DNA of 64,000 nt from Lolium rigidum (GCF_022539505.1 NC_061514.1:327467090-327531089), one strand, 5' to 3'. Numbered from the stretch's first letter, positions 1-10,523 are shown. The notes: generated by a model not told the origin, from the letters alone. Numbers and translations are program-made.

Positions 1-490
1 GAAATATTGCTGGCAACCATTTGTACCTTCATAATTCCTAAGGCAAGCTCTAGCCGTGGGGGTGATACGCGGTAATATCCATATGTGTCACCCGCCTAGC
101 CATCTGACCAGGTAGATCTGGGCCATTCATGATTCACAACAAAAAATTCACCAGTGTAAGAAATACTTTTGTTGCAACATATTTCAATAAGATGCTAAAC
201 TCGCGGATTTTATGTACCAATTTGTTCGTGAATCGGTAAAATCCGTGTTAAAAGTTTGCAACATTTGGAACACACTCTTGTAGCAAAAAGCAACGTATGC
301 AACAAAGGAGATTTGTTGCTTATTCTTGCAACATATTATGTGTGCTTTCAGAACAAAACATGTACGTGTTTGTAGCAATTTGAAAGCACGTAAACTCACA
401 TGTACCATCATCTGTGGTGGCCCGTTCTCACCGATTGGTCATCTCAAACCCATTGCCACTACTCCCTCATCTTCTTGGGACTGGAGACCA
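1..490. other. Unassigned flank, no gene seen
   Basis: No coding region is supported. Short GCAAC/GTTGC-type words recur between about 170 and 370, a texture seen in degenerate transposon tails, but no terminal repeat or target duplication can be defined. The ten-T run at 491-500 marks the 3' end of the LINE fragment that follows. Confidence 0.4.
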
Positions 491-1130
491 TTTTTTTTTT
501 GGAAAAAGAGATTTTATTAAGCATCCAGAGCATTACAATCAGCCTCAACCGCCTCAGCGATTTCTAGCGGTAAGTTTTGCAACCACATAGTGGTCCTCTC
601 TTGCACTCTTCCTATGAAAGCTAACCCATGGCTCACCGTGTTTGCCACCCGGCTGACTTTCAAGACTCGTATCTCTCTTTCCCTAATTTTATCCCTAATG
701 ACTGTGATTCTCCTAGCGTATCTGGACATATTGGAGCTCCCCTCCGAGACCAAGCTTATTGCTTCCGCGCAATCCGTCTCCAAGATGAATGCTTCTGTCG
801 ACCACCGCAGGGCAAGCTCGAGACCTTCCTCCATGGCCTGCAATTCTGCATCCAAGGCATCCGCGCACCCTTTTAAACATCTGCAAGCTGCAAAGATGAC
901 AGCGCCATCAGTATCTCTAAGCACCATGCCCGCACCGGCGCGTCCGTCCGAGGAGAAGGCTCCATCCACATTCAGCTTATGCATACCGCTCTCCGGCGGC
1001 CTCCATTGTTGCTTGATTGGGGGCTTCGTCTTTGGCATGGTACAATTTGTGAAACCCTTACCCACATCAATCACTTGCTTGCCTTTCGGATCGGTAGTAG
1101 TCGGGAGACCATTGATATGAAGGTTTCATC
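491..1130 (-). mobile_element. 3' end of a non-LTR (LINE) retrotransposon
   Basis: Read on the minus strand, an RNase H-type coding segment ends in TAA at 517-519, is followed by an AATAAA-like signal, and finishes in a run of ten A (T10 at 491-500). Coding end, short 3' UTR and poly-A tail is the classic LINE layout. The element is 5'-truncated, as most LINE copies are. The upstream boundary near 1130-1260 is not defined by any repeat I can see. Endonuclease and reverse transcriptase are absent. Confidence 0.7.
517..1074 (-). pseudogene. LINE RNase H domain, C-terminal fragment
   Basis: This 185-codon open segment matches the plant LINE RNase H domain (RVT_3 / RNase H-like type). It opens with a Trp-rich linker and KLNVDGAF, where the Asp would be the first catalytic acid. 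It continues with the small-residue strand GAGMVLRD, a Glu in the DAELQAMEEGLELA helix, and LETDCAEAI carrying the next Asp. The final HGLAFIG segment corresponds to the usual HxLA region near the last catalytic position. In an active element this domain would degrade RNA in the RNA/DNA hybrid during target-primed reverse transcription. The reading frame is intact but the rest of the polyprotein is missing, so it is a transposon relic and not a host gene. Confidence 0.75.
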
Positions 1131-2106
1131 TTTGGCTTCCTCAAAGAAGAGGTGGGCCTGGGTAGAAGAGCATCACATGGGAGAATCGTTGGGCGAGGAA
1201 GGTGAACGATCGCAACGCGTGATCAATCACCCTAATACAAATATTTCCAATTCATAAGAGCTTTATTAACGAGAACATATTTGAAATCAAAGTCTGTTGC
1301 AATGCTTGGAGTGTTGGATGCCTCCTTGGTTCATGATTCTCCGAACATAAAATCGAAGTGCTTGTCCATCTAGATCCAACAAGGTTGGATGGAAGAGCGT
1401 TAGACACCATATAGGGCCCTAATATATGCGGAGGAAGTAGATATACTAAGTCGACGTCAATTGAAGAATTAATTCATGTGTCATGGGCTTAAAATCATGT
1501 TTGGGCGAGAGCGATGTTTTGGCTGCCCCTTTTATTTAGAAATTCATCGTTCATACATTTTGGAATGTTAAATAGTTCCAAACGAAAAAATAGCATGTAT
1601 ATCTTCACATGCTACATTCGCACAGAGTCTTTCCATGAAAAAACGACTTGTCGTTTGGGCTGTGCATAAAAGATTTTTTTGGTGCGGTGCCAAAAATAAG
1701 AATTTTTGTGAGGCATGTTTTGTATTTTTTATATCGACCACAAAAATATCGTTTTTTGTGAAGCTGTACAAATGTATAGATTGTCGAGAAGTAGTGCGGA
1801 ATTTTTGTTAGAATCTTTTTAACAGTTAGAAATATGTTTTTTGGGTTCTGTCTGGGGCACATATTATTGGCTTATCTACAAACTAAATGGGGTTTAGAGG
1901 CTTGGCTCAGATAGTGTCCTTTGACAATATAAATCTTAGAGTCGTCCATAACAGTAAAAAAAAAACAAGGGCAATCCCTAAATTTATTGCTCTTGTTTTA
2001 GAATATAAATTCTTCGTTTTTTCATCTTATCTGCACCATCTTTTATTATGAAGTAAAGAATTTGGTCTAAAATTTCGAAGAGTCCAAAAAGAATCTGAGT
2101 AACTTA
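1131..2106. other. Intergenic DNA, unassigned
   Basis: No credible gene. The only structure noted is a hairpin at 1964-1997: arms AACAAGGGCAAT and ATTGCTCTTGTT pair over 12 positions with one G-U. No flanking duplication was found. Short open frames at 1568-1862 on the minus strand have no domain and biased AT-rich composition. Confidence 0.35.
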
Positions 2107-2635
2107 GAGCATCTCCACCGGCATCCTCCATAGCGGCCCCGACAGGTTATGGGGGCCGGGAGCAAAAATGGGCTCACACCGGCGCGCCCCAAATAGTGCT
2201 GGCGCTTTTTCGAGCCCAGTAGAAGCGCTGGCAACCCCGTGCCGGCCCCTTGGCGAAGGGCGCGAATCGGGCGCGCCGGCGTCTCGCGGCACGACGGTTT
2301 TCGCGGGTGGGGACGCCTTGTCAGCGAGAGGACGCGACGGTTCGCATCAGAAACGACGCGGGAAGGTTGGTTGTCGGCGTTAATGGCCTCCCGCGCGGAA
2401 ACCCAAGAGGCGACGAGGGCGGCGACTGGCCACGCGGCGTCCACCTACCTTACCCAGGCGCCTTCAATGCGCGTCTGCCGCCTCCCTTAAAACCCCACCG
2501 GCACGCACTTCTCTTCTTCTCCGCCTTCCAACCCTAGCCATCGTTGTCCTACCGCCTCGCAAACCTCCCACAAACCCAAGCGGCGACGATGGCGCACAAC
2601 GACGAGGCCGTTACAGCTTAGCCTCGACGAGGCCG

Positions 2636-5211
2636 ATGTACTGTATGCGGCACCGCATACCCGTGCCAGTACAGTACAAACTGCCGCACGGCTGGCACGT
2701 CTCCAACGTCGGGTTCGCCGTGCCACCGTCGCCACCGGCAGGACCACAGACGCGATCCCTCGCGAGGTAATGGTGAAACCTGATGACGCCGGCGGAGAGG
2801 AACTTGCCGGACAACACGGTCGATGATACGTCTCAAACGTATCTATAATTTCTTATGTTCCATGCTACTTTTATGATAATACTTGAATGTTTTATACATA
2901 CTTTACATCATTATTATACATTTTCCGGCACTAACCTATTAACAAGATGCCGAAGTGCCAGTTGCTGTTTTCTGCTGTTTTTGGTTTCAGAAATCCTACA
3001 AAGGAAATATTTTCGGAATTGGACGAAATCAACGCCCAGGGTCTTATTTTTCCGCGGAGCTTCCAGAAGACCGGAAGGGTTACGAAGAGGGGCCACGAGG
3101 GCCCGGCACCATAGGCCTGCGCGGCCAGAGGGGGGCCCGCGCCGCCCTATGGTGTGGGTCCCTCGCGCCGCCTCCTGACCTACCCTTCCGCCTACTTAAA
3201 GCCTTCGTCGCGAAAGTCCCTGTACCGAGAGCCACGATACGGAAAACCTTACTGTGACGCCGCCGCCGCCAATCCCATCTCGGGGGATTCAGGAGATCGC
3301 CTCCGGCACCCTGCCGGAGAGGGGAATCATCACCGGAGGGCTCTACATCATCATGCCCGCCTCCGGATTGATACGTGAGTAGTTCATCCTTGGACTATGG
3401 GTCCATAGCAGTAGCTAGATGGTTGTCTTCTCCGCTTGTGCTATCATTGTTTATATCTTGTGAGCTGCCTAACATGATCAAGATCATCTATTTGTAATGC
3501 TACATGTTGTGTTTGGCGGGATCCGATGGATATAGAATATTATGTCAAGTTGATTATCAATCTTTCATATATGTGTTTTTTATGTTCTTGCATGCTCTCC
3601 GTTGCTAGTAGAGGCTCTGGCCAAGTTGATACTTGTAACTCCAAGAGGGAGTATTTATGCTCGATAGTGGGTTCATGCCTCCATTTAATCTGGGACAGTG
3701 ACAGGAAGTTCTAAGGTTGTGGATGTGCTGTTGCTACTAGGGATAAAACATCGATGCTTTGTCAAAGGATATTTGTGTTGATTACATTACGCACCATACT
3801 TAATGCAATTATATGTTGTTTACAACTTAATACTTGGAGGGGTGCGGATGCTAACCCGAAGGTGGATTATTTAGGCATAGATGCATGCTGGATGGCGGTC
3901 TATGTACTTTGTCGTAATGCCCTGATTAAATCTCATAGTAATCATCATTGATATGTATTAAATATTTATTTGTCAATTGCCCGCCTGTAATTTGTTCACC
4001 CAGCATGTTAGTTATCTTATTGGAGAGACACCACTAGTGAACTGTGGACCCCGGTCCATTCTTTTACATCTGAATACAATCTACTGCAATCATTGTTCTT
4101 ACTGTTCTTTGCAAACAAACATCATCTTCCACTCGATACGTTTAATCCTTTTTTTTCAGCAAGCCGGTGAGATTGACAACCTCACTGTTACGTTGGGGCA
4201 AAGTATCTTGATTGTGTTGTGCAGGTTCCACGTTGGCGCCGGTTTCACTGGTGTTGCGCCGCACTACACTCCTCCACCAACAACCTTCACGCGCTTCTTG
4301 GCTCCTACTAGTTCGATAACCTCGGTTTCTTTCTGAGGGAAAACTTGCTGCTGTACGCATCACACCTTCCTCTTGGGGTTCCCAACGGACGTGTGCTTCA
4401 CGCGTTATCAGTCGACATCCCAACCTGGCAGCGGCGGTTTGAAGATGAGCGCACCGTCGAGCTCGCGCGGGTGGCCGACCACTCGCACGACCGCTTCAAC
4501 ACCGTCGGCCGCTGTGCCTGGTGGTACGGCCGCGACATCGACACAACGTTGCGCAAGTACGGCGTCCGCCAGGGCGTCCACGGCGACCCGCCGCACGACC
4601 CACTGCACTTCTCGCAGGTGGCCTGCATGGCGCCGGCGGCGGCGACTCTGCAGAGGGCGCCGGAAAGGACCGCGGCGTCCGGAAGCTCGCGCACCGGATC
4701 TTCATCAGCCGTCGCCCGCACGTGCTGGGTTTACCCGCGCCTCCTTTCGGAGGCGTCGTCATCCGCGACGGGGGGGGTGTGGAGGCGCGCGTCCCCTGGT
4801 CCGGCCCGTCGGACGACGGGGTCGGGCCACCGCCGCCGCCTCAAGGAGGACGCTGCGGCCTCGCCACCGCTTCCGCCGGCAAAGAAGAAATGGTGGGAGA
4901 AGGAGGCGGAGGCGCAAGCGACCCTCCGTGGCGACGACGACGAGGAGGAGTTCCCCGGCCAGAACTTCATGGTCGGCCCCTCCGTCGACGAGGACTACTG
5001 GCATATCGCGATGGACTCGCGGCAGGCGGTGTTGTGGTCCGTCAAGGACCACGGCACCAACTTCGTCGACCTCGACGGGCCTTCCGAGCTGCCCGTGTCA
5101 AAGGAGGAGAAGGCCGCCGCCGCCGCCGACTGGTCCTTCGGGCCATCCAGCGATGACGGCGACGACGCCAACAACCTGGACTTCAGCGCCTTCGACTCAC
5201 GGCGCCGCTAG
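2636..5211 (+). pseudogene. Transposon-borne gene of unknown function, split by solo LTR
   Basis: The 5' part (from about 2636) encodes a segment with GWHVSNVGFAVPP. After a small frame slip near 2770-2785 it reads ERNLPDNTVD up to the LTR insertion at 2823/2824. Coding resumes after the LTR with IPTWQRRFEDE, followed by WWYGRDIDTTLRKYGV. It then runs through a basic and acidic low-complexity region (KKKWWEKEAE, DDDEEEFP) to a stop at 5209-5211. The C-terminal part, from FMVGPSVDEDYWHIAMDS on, is well preserved. I recall proteins like this being common in Triticeae transposon annotation, but no function or catalytic motif is known to me. Strong GC bias makes other frames look open; they are shadows. 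The gene is dead: LTR insertion plus frameshift. Confidence 0.6.
2824..4410 (+). mobile_element. Solo LTR (TGATACGTCTC family), 1587 bp
   Basis: Begins TGATACGTCTC and ends GCGTTATCA, with 5-bp direct duplications GTCGA at 2819-2823 and 4411-4415. No primer-binding site, internal region or second LTR is present. This is what recombination between the two LTRs of one element leaves behind. It is the same family as the LTRs at 20976, 30283 and 35400, sharing the opening hairpin sequence and the AACAAGATGCCGAAGTGCC segment. The insertion lies inside the TIR element's gene. Small open frames in it are not genes. Confidence 0.88.
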
Positions 5212-5450
5212 ATGTTTTTTTAAGTTTTTTTAATTTAAATTCAAGTTATTTTCGTATAAATTTCGTTCAAATTTCGTATAAATATCGTTTCAACAAAATC
5301 ATTTTAAGTTTTAATTTCTATCGGGACTGGCGTCTTGAGGGTGCCGTTGTGAGAGCCGCATCCCAAATAAAGGATGCTCTATCGGCACCCCATACGATAG
5401 TGCCGCCGCCCCTGCTGATGCCTATTCAGAAGCCGCCGGTGGAGATGCTC

Positions 5451-6205
5451 CTAGAGAATATCATACTGTTCAAACATCAGCCTATTTGCAACAATGGTCC
5501 CGTAAAAATGGCTTTTACGTTTTTTTTCTGTGAAACAAAACTAGGAAAATACATCGGTCGTGGACTCCATCCATTAAAGCAGAACGGCGCCGCCGCTCCA
5601 TCACTCCCACTCACATCCCGCCGCCGCCGCCGCCGTCCGCCGCCGCGAAGCCAGCTTGCTCATCCCAGCAGCTTACTCTTCTCCCGGCTCTTTCCCCAGC
5701 CGATTAATCCCGTCGTCTCGCCTGCCGCCGGTCAGTGCTCCTCCTTTAGCCCCTAGCTTGCGAGGGCGGAATTCGGGGAAGAAACCGAGCGGAATTCCTT
5801 CAGCAAGCAACCAAGACTCCGGATCTTTGATATCCGTCTCCCTACTGTACTCGGATTTGCTTCAGCTATTCGAATTAGGAGTGTGCCCTCGGTTGGTGGT
5901 CTATACAAGTATTGACAGGAGCCTGTCTTCCGTCTGAAGAAATTTGTCCAAGCATCAGGCTTTTGCAATTATAGACAGGAGCCTGCCTTCCGTCTGAAGA
6001 AATTTGTCCAAGCATCAGGGTTTTGCAAGTATAGACAGCAGCCTGCCTTTCGTCTGAAGAAATTTGTCCAAGTATCAGGGCTTTGCAACTTTGGGAGTTA
6101 CTGAAGAAATTTAGCCACGAGTTCCGCCTTCCCTCAGTTATACTTGAAGAAGAAATTTGTCTGCTTGGCCCAAGTTCGAGACCTTTGCAGAGTGACACTG
6201 CTCTC
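5451..6205 (+). promoter_or_regulatory. Upstream region and 5' leader of F-box copy 1
   Basis: Between the TIR element's end and the F-box start codon lie a CCGCCG-rich stretch (5585-5650), typical of grass 5' UTRs, and the three 60-bp repeats listed separately. No TATA box could be assigned with confidence. The transcription start is unknown, and an intron in the leader cannot be excluded. Confidence 0.4.
5911..6090 (+). repeat. Three 60-bp direct repeats in F-box leader, copy 1
   Basis: Three consecutive units of exactly 60 bp at 5911, 5971 and 6031, each starting ATTGACAGG or ATAGACAG and containing CTGAAGAAATTTGTCCAAG. They differ by a few substitutions. The F-box gene at 45.8 kb has only one copy in the same place, so the expansion happened in the lineage of copies 1 and 2 before the 5-kb duplication. 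Confidence 0.95.
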
Positions 6206-7594
6206 ATGGAGCTAAGTAGCGTCGCCTCGATGATGAGCCTAGGGAGTCTAGCTATACAGCGGACATCTTTGTGCTCCCTAGTCTTCAGAGTTTTGCAAAG
6301 GCTGGTAGGCTTCACTTCCGGCTCACTGAATAAATTCTGCAAAGATGTTCATCAACCACTGACCGAGACGCCAGAGCTGCCTCAGGACGTCTTGATGGGT
6401 ATCTTTGCCACCCTTGAAATGCCTGACTTTATACGCGCTGGCGCCGTCTGCCCCTCTTGGCACTCTGCATACACCAGCCTACGAAGCCTTGGGCAGTATA
6501 AACTATGGCCGTGCCTCCTCTATACTTCTGAATCTGCTGGTGATAGCTTTGCTTGCCTCTACAGCCTCACTGAAAGGAGATCGTACAAGTTAACTCTTCC
6601 GGAGCCACCTATCCGCTCTAGGTGTTTGATCGGGTCCTCTCATGGCTGGCTCGTTACTGTTGATGAGAGATCTGAGATGCATCTTCTCAATCCCTTCACA
6701 TGTCAACAGATTGCTTTACCTTCGGTGACCACCCTCGAGCAGGTGAAGCCCATCTTTGATGAGTACGGTGTTCTCCACAAGTATGAATTGTCTTGGCTCA
6801 CTGGAAGAACTACTCGCTATAACTCACCGTTGATCTTCGCTCTTGACAAGCTGCGGGATGAACTCCACTATAAGGCGTTTGTGTTCCCTGATACATCCAC
6901 AGGAAGCTACATTGTGGTGCTCATCCATAACCCAGTGCACCAGCTCTCTTTTGCAAGGCTAGGGGATGATAAATGGACCTGGCTGCCACCTCATTATCTC
7001 TTTTCTGATTGCATTTACAAGGATGGCCTATTGTATGCTGTGTCTACAACGGGAGAACTTCACACTTTTGATCTTAGTGGCCCTACGGTCGCAATGAATA
7101 CGATCATAAGCATACCCAGCGATGTTGACTGTGAGTATGCATACATTGTTCAAGCTCCATGGGGTGATCTGCTGCTCCTTTGGAGACTCTTTGAGGATTT
7201 TAATTTGGAACCTGGTCCTGGGGAAACTATGTTTTGGAATACTACGAAATTCAGAATATATGAAGTTGAAGCTGCAGGGAGTAAACTTAAGGAAATCAAT
7301 TGCTTGCGTGACCATGTTTTGTTTCTTGGGCATAATGAATCACTTTGTCTCAGTGCTGAAGAATACCCATCTCTCAAGGCAAATCATGTCTACTTTACTG
7401 ATGATAATATGTTGTGGACATTGGGATTTAAGAATAATCACCGTGATATGGGAATTCTCAACTTGGATGATAACAGCAAGGAAGAACTTGTATCTTCTCA
7501 GCTTTGTTCCAACTTTCCGGCTCCTATTTGGATTACACCTGATTTTAGAAACATGAACTTGGCTTCAGGTGCTGCTTACAAAATGGTTCAGTGA
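6206..7594 (+). CDS. F-box protein with DUF295 (KIB-type propeller) domain, copy 1
   Basis: Encodes 462 residues. The F-box is at about 57-95 (LPQDVLMGIFATL, then a Trp-containing VCPSWHSAY). The DUF295/KIB1-4 region covers about 130-435, with SSHGWLVTVD, MHLLNPFTC, WTWLPPHY and DGLLYAV as typical propeller strand motifs. F-box proteins recruit substrates to SCF ubiquitin ligases through SKP1; the DUF295 part would be the substrate side. The substrate is unknown. I place the start at the ATG at 6206, because MELSSVASMM is conserved in all three copies and the longer frame needs a TTG start inside the leader repeat. Relative to copies 2 and 3 it has lost 15 bp just before the F-box (five residues, IVGTS, missing). 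A single-exon gene is typical for this family. Confidence 0.85.
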   Translation: MELSSVASMMSLGSLAIQRTSLCSLVFRVLQRLVGFTSGSLNKFCKDVHQPLTETPELPQDVLMGIFATLEMPDFIRAGAVCPSWHSAYTSLRSLGQYKLWPCLLYTSESAGDSFACLYSLTERRSYKLTLPEPPIRSRCLIGSSHGWLVTVDERSEMHLLNPFTCQQIALPSVTTLEQVKPIFDEYGVLHKYELSWLTGRTTRYNSPLIFALDKLRDELHYKAFVFPDTSTGSYIVVLIHNPVHQLSFARLGDDKWTWLPPHYLFSDCIYKDGLLYAVSTTGELHTFDLSGPTVAMNTIISIPSDVDCEYAYIVQAPWGDLLLLWRLFEDFNLEPGPGETMFWNTTKFRIYEVEAAGSKLKEINCLRDHVLFLGHNESLCLSAEEYPSLKANHVYFTDDNMLWTLGFKNNHRDMGILNLDDNSKEELVSSQLCSNFPAPIWITPDFRNMNLASGAAYKMVQ

Positions 7595-8206
7595 GCTTGC
7601 AGTTGTGTGGTTTGCTAGGCTATTGCGCTTCGTAGAGAAAGTCATGGACAAACTACTCAAGTGATCACTTGGACCCCAAGTCCATCCACACTAGCTTCGA
7701 CCCAGTTGAATAAATAGTTCGAGTTTTTCTTTGTTTACCCATGCTGTAATCATGTACATCACACAGTTTAATGTGTCAATGGAAAGCTTGAGGAATACCC
7801 AATTTCCCTCTGGTGTGTGTCTGCATCTGCGTGTGTATTTTTCGTTTATAATTAGCAAATTCTTTTGAAGTATTAAACTGTCAAAAGATGCAGGAAATTT
7901 GACTCATTTGTTAGTTAGTGTGTTGTTGATGGTTGCAAGGGATTCTGGTAAGGGAAGAATCCTTGCTTCGGCAGCAGAGTCTGCATTGCTCTCTCTCACT
8001 CCTTTCCTTTGAGTGTTTGGGGTAAGTGGGTAACATTGCTACCAAGTACCAAGCATGGGTATTCCTGGATGTTAATCGCCATTGCCATTCATAACTGTGC
8101 AAATGGTTCAGAAACTATGGGTTGCATAAATTGAATGCTAAATAATCTGTGTTACTCTCCTGTTGATATGGTTCTGTGTTATCTTCTTTTGCACCGATGT
8201 CATCGA
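7595..8206 (+). other. 3' UTR and downstream region of F-box copy 1
   Basis: AATAAA at 7709-7714, about 115 bp after the stop codon, is the likely polyadenylation signal and is conserved in copies 2 and 3 as GAATAAATAGTT. The remaining sequence to 8206 holds no gene that I can support. Confidence 0.55.
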
Positions 8207-8390
8207 GATGGCAAGTTGGAATGCACTACCTGTAGTGTGGAGGGAGCACTCGTGTTGGAGATAGTGTTGAAGGGGATCAATATGGAGGTACATAGAGGTG
8301 AGCTCGCGGCGGTAGTTGGAACGGTCGGGTCCGGCAAGTCGTCAATGCTATCTCGCATCATAGGGAGAGATGCACAAGGTCTCAGGCAAG
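8207..8390 (+). pseudogene. ABCC (MRP-type) transporter exon relic with Walker A, copy 1
   Basis: The translated segment reads [20 protein letters not shown] followed by [12 protein letters not shown]. This is the start of nucleotide-binding domain 1 of a plant C-subfamily ABC transporter, with the Walker A P-loop GTVGSGKSS at 8318-8344. It ends at a GT splice-donor-like GTAAGT (8391). Conserved sequence for the rest of the domain (Q-loop, signature, Walker B) does not follow. ABCC proteins are about 1500 residues, so this is a single-exon fragment. It sits on the same strand as, and about 600 bp after, the F-box gene, and is present in both tandem units. Confidence 0.75.
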
Positions 8391-9636
8391 GTAAGTCAGT
8401 GTTATTTTATATGGAAAACAGACATCCTTGTGTATCAAAATAATGTGCTATTTGCTCATTCATTTGATGCAACATTCTTCTTATTTCTCAAGACTTATTT
8501 ATGTGACATTCTTAAGGAAAAATGCAAGTTTTTTGCTGGTTTATTTTGTAAAATCAGCAAAGTTGGGCCCAAATTTTGTAACTTAATGAGTGCAGTTTTG
8601 TGTCAACAACCTATATATGCCATATATATAGTAATAGTGCTTGAACTGATTTCGTTTGTGGGGAAACTCATGGAATCACATGGCACATATTTGACCTCTG
8701 TTTTTTTTTCCGGCAAGAGCTTTCAGGGAAAGATACAGTTTTTCTTTCCATTAAGCAGGATCTTACTGGTATGTTCAGTTTGAACCAAAGTTACAGGAAA
8801 GCTCATACAAAAAACTCGTGCTCAGATGAACAGAGCATGCATGTTTCTGCTCAACATGACCCCAGCAACAGAGTTATAAATTCTACACTACGTGTAGGCT
8901 TCCGGACTGCAGTTTATCTGCATTTGTTTGATATTACATCATTAAAATAACTGTAGAATGAGAAGAGTGATTTGGACGCATTTACGTATGATTTTATGAT
9001 ACTAAATCAAAACCAATGCGAAAAAGATGCTATACAAATATGAGATTAATCCCCATAATTAATTTAGCCTCCATATCACGATGGTGGGAACTGCCTAAGA
9101 GTTTTTTTTACCAATAAGGAATAACTGAGTTAAAAGAAAGCAAGTGATTTACATTCATAATTCCTAAACTTATACTAACGAGAGAACACATTTGAAATCT
9201 ACCGAAGTGATTGGAGTGTGCAGGGCTTACTTGAGTCACAGGAAATTGAATAGTGTACTAGTCTGGCAACTAGACAAGGCCCTTGGATCTGGCACTGTTG
9301 AGCAGCATAAGAAGAGAAACAGTGTTGCAATGGAACCTTTGGTCTACTAAGTGCACAACAGGGTCAGAAACTTGACCATAATCCTCATACTGGATGATGA
9401 ATTTAACAACATACAAGCCAAACAATGGATCAAAGTGCTCCATTCAATACATTCACAAATTCCAATATACAACTGTCGGTTAACCATTCACAAACACACA
9501 CAAAACAACAAGATTTGCAACAGAAAGGACTGTTGTGATCTTCAATGTTTTCACTCCTCAAACATACTGCTTCCATCAGCATGTTTCTGCTCAATACGAG
9601 CCCAGCGACTGAGTTATAAGTTGTACACTAGGGGTG
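8391..9636. other. Spacer between ABCC relic and three-exon gene relic, unit 1
   Basis: No gene seen. Contains one member of a short direct repeat: the segment starting CATGTTTCTGCTCAACATGA near 8838 recurs, diverged, near 9579. AT-rich with poly-T runs (8701-8710). Confidence 0.4.
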
Positions 9637-9928
9637 CTACTGATCACATGGTTGTGGCTGTCGAACATGCTTCTTCCACCAGTCAGCAGGTGATCTGTGA
9701 CAAAAGTGGACATGCCTCTCCTGGTCAAGGCCTGGGCGCACCCTCACGTTGCAGCCGGGCTCCTCACAGCGAACATATGACCCATTGGATCTATGTTTCC
9801 GAGCACAATGCACAATCATCTACAAATGAAAAGAAAAAATAACGTTAGCTCAAAAACCAACCGTTTTTTAAAAAGTACATCAATTAAGTACTCACATAAT
9901 CGGTAGAGACAGTACAGTCTCTAGCCTG
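9637..9928 (-). pseudogene. Truncated three-exon Cys/His-rich gene, unit 1 (exon 3 plus exon 2 stub)
   Basis: Exon 3 (9637-9819) is intact: it follows an AG acceptor (CT at 9820-9821), codes for 60 residues ending QPQPCDQ and a TAG stop. It keeps the cluster C-x3-H, then C-x4-C-x12-H-x3-C, then DWW. Only about 30 bp of exon 2 (from 9896, after a GTGAGT-type donor) remains before the tandem-duplication breakpoint; exon 1 is absent. The gene was cut when the 5-kb unit was copied, so it has no start and should be non-functional. Compare copy A at 14735-18140. Confidence 0.8.
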
Positions 9929-9930
9929 TT

Positions 9931-10523
9931 GCCTCGTCACCGCTTCCGCCGGCAAAGAAGAAATGGTGGGAGAAGGAGGCGGAGGCGCAAGCGACCCTCC
10001 GTGGCGACGACGACGAGGAGGAGTTCCCCGGCCAGAACTTCATGGTCGGCCCCTCCGTCGACGAGGACTACTGGCATATCGCGATGGACTCGCGGCATGC
10101 GGTGTTGTGGTCCGTCAAGGACCACGGCACCAACTTCGTCGACCTCGACGGGCCTTCCGAGCTGCCCGTGTCAAAGGAGGAGAAGGCCACCGCCGCCGAC
10201 GACAGGTCCTTCGGGCCATCCAGCAATGATGGCGACGACGCCAACAACCTGGACTTCAGCGCCTTCGACTCACGGCGCCGCTAGATATTTTTTTAAGTTT
10301 TTTTAATTTAAACTCAAGTTATTTTCGTATAAATTTCGTTCAAATTTCGTATAAATATCGTATCAACAAAATCATTTTAAGTTTTAATTTCTATCGGGAC
10401 TGGCGTCTTGAGGGCGCCGTTGTGGGAGCCGCATCCCAAATAAAGGATGCTCTATCGACACCCCATACGATAGTGCCGGCGCCCCTGCTGACGTCTATTT
10501 AGAAGCCGCCGGTGGAGATGCTC
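9931..10523 (+). mobile_element. Truncated right half of the PIF/Harbinger-like element
   Basis: The duplicated right part of the 2107-5450 element, ending with the same terminal GCCGGTGGAGATGCTC (10508-10523) followed by CTA. It carries the C-terminal third of the transposon gene, stopping at 10282-10284. The left terminus is missing, so it should be immobile. Reading frames that cross 9930/9931 are junction artefacts of the duplication. Confidence 0.8.

Larger units (their letters stand above)
2107..5450. mobile_element. TIR DNA transposon, PIF/Harbinger-like
   Basis: The left end GAGCATCTCCACCGGC (2107-2122) is repeated as its exact reverse complement at 5435-5450, a 16-bp perfect terminal inverted repeat. 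The flanking triplets are TTA (2104-2106) and CTA (5451-5453). A TWA-type 3-bp duplication with one change fits PIF/Harbinger. Removing the nested solo LTR and one copy of its duplication leaves about 1.75 kb. The only coding content is one gene with no recognisable transposase, so the element is probably non-autonomous. The right half was copied by the downstream tandem duplication and recurs at 9931-10523. Confidence 0.6.
4858..9930 (+). repeat. Tandem duplication, unit 1 (5073 bp)
   Basis: Unit 1 runs from inside the transposon gene (4858, at GCCTCGCCACCGCTTCC) to inside exon 2 of a minus-strand three-exon gene (about 9930). The same sequence restarts at 9931 and continues to about 15030. 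Both units carry, in order, the 3' part of the transposon gene, an F-box gene, an ABCC exon relic and the three-exon gene's last exon. Identity looks very high, with scattered indels that shift the offset from 5073 to about 5082 bp at the F-box gene, so the duplication is probably recent. Confidence 0.92.

Noticed and set aside
2824..4410. Several short open frames in the solo LTR
   Set aside because: They recur with stops and frame changes in every LTR of the same family (20976, 30283, 35400), so they are not coding.
4373..5233. Arg/Pro/Thr-rich open frames overlapping the transposon gene on both strands
   Set aside because: GC-driven shadow frames. Only the frame with FMVGPSVDEDYWHIAMDS is conserved in sense with the duplicated copy at 10042.
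5911..6090. Possible CRISPR-like array
   Set aside because: The 60-bp units are contiguous with no variable spacers, in a plant nuclear gene leader.
6083..6205. Extended F-box protein start at a TTG in the leader repeat
   Set aside because: Plant nuclear genes rarely start at TTG, and the ATG at 6206 (MELSSVASMM) is conserved in all three copies.
8207..8390. Functional ABC transporter
   Set aside because: A single exon fragment of a protein of about 1500 residues; no membrane domain, signature or Walker B follows.
9929..10306. Open frames crossing the 9930/9931 junction
   Set aside because: Created by joining unit 1 to unit 2 of the tandem duplication; no start context and no conserved frame.
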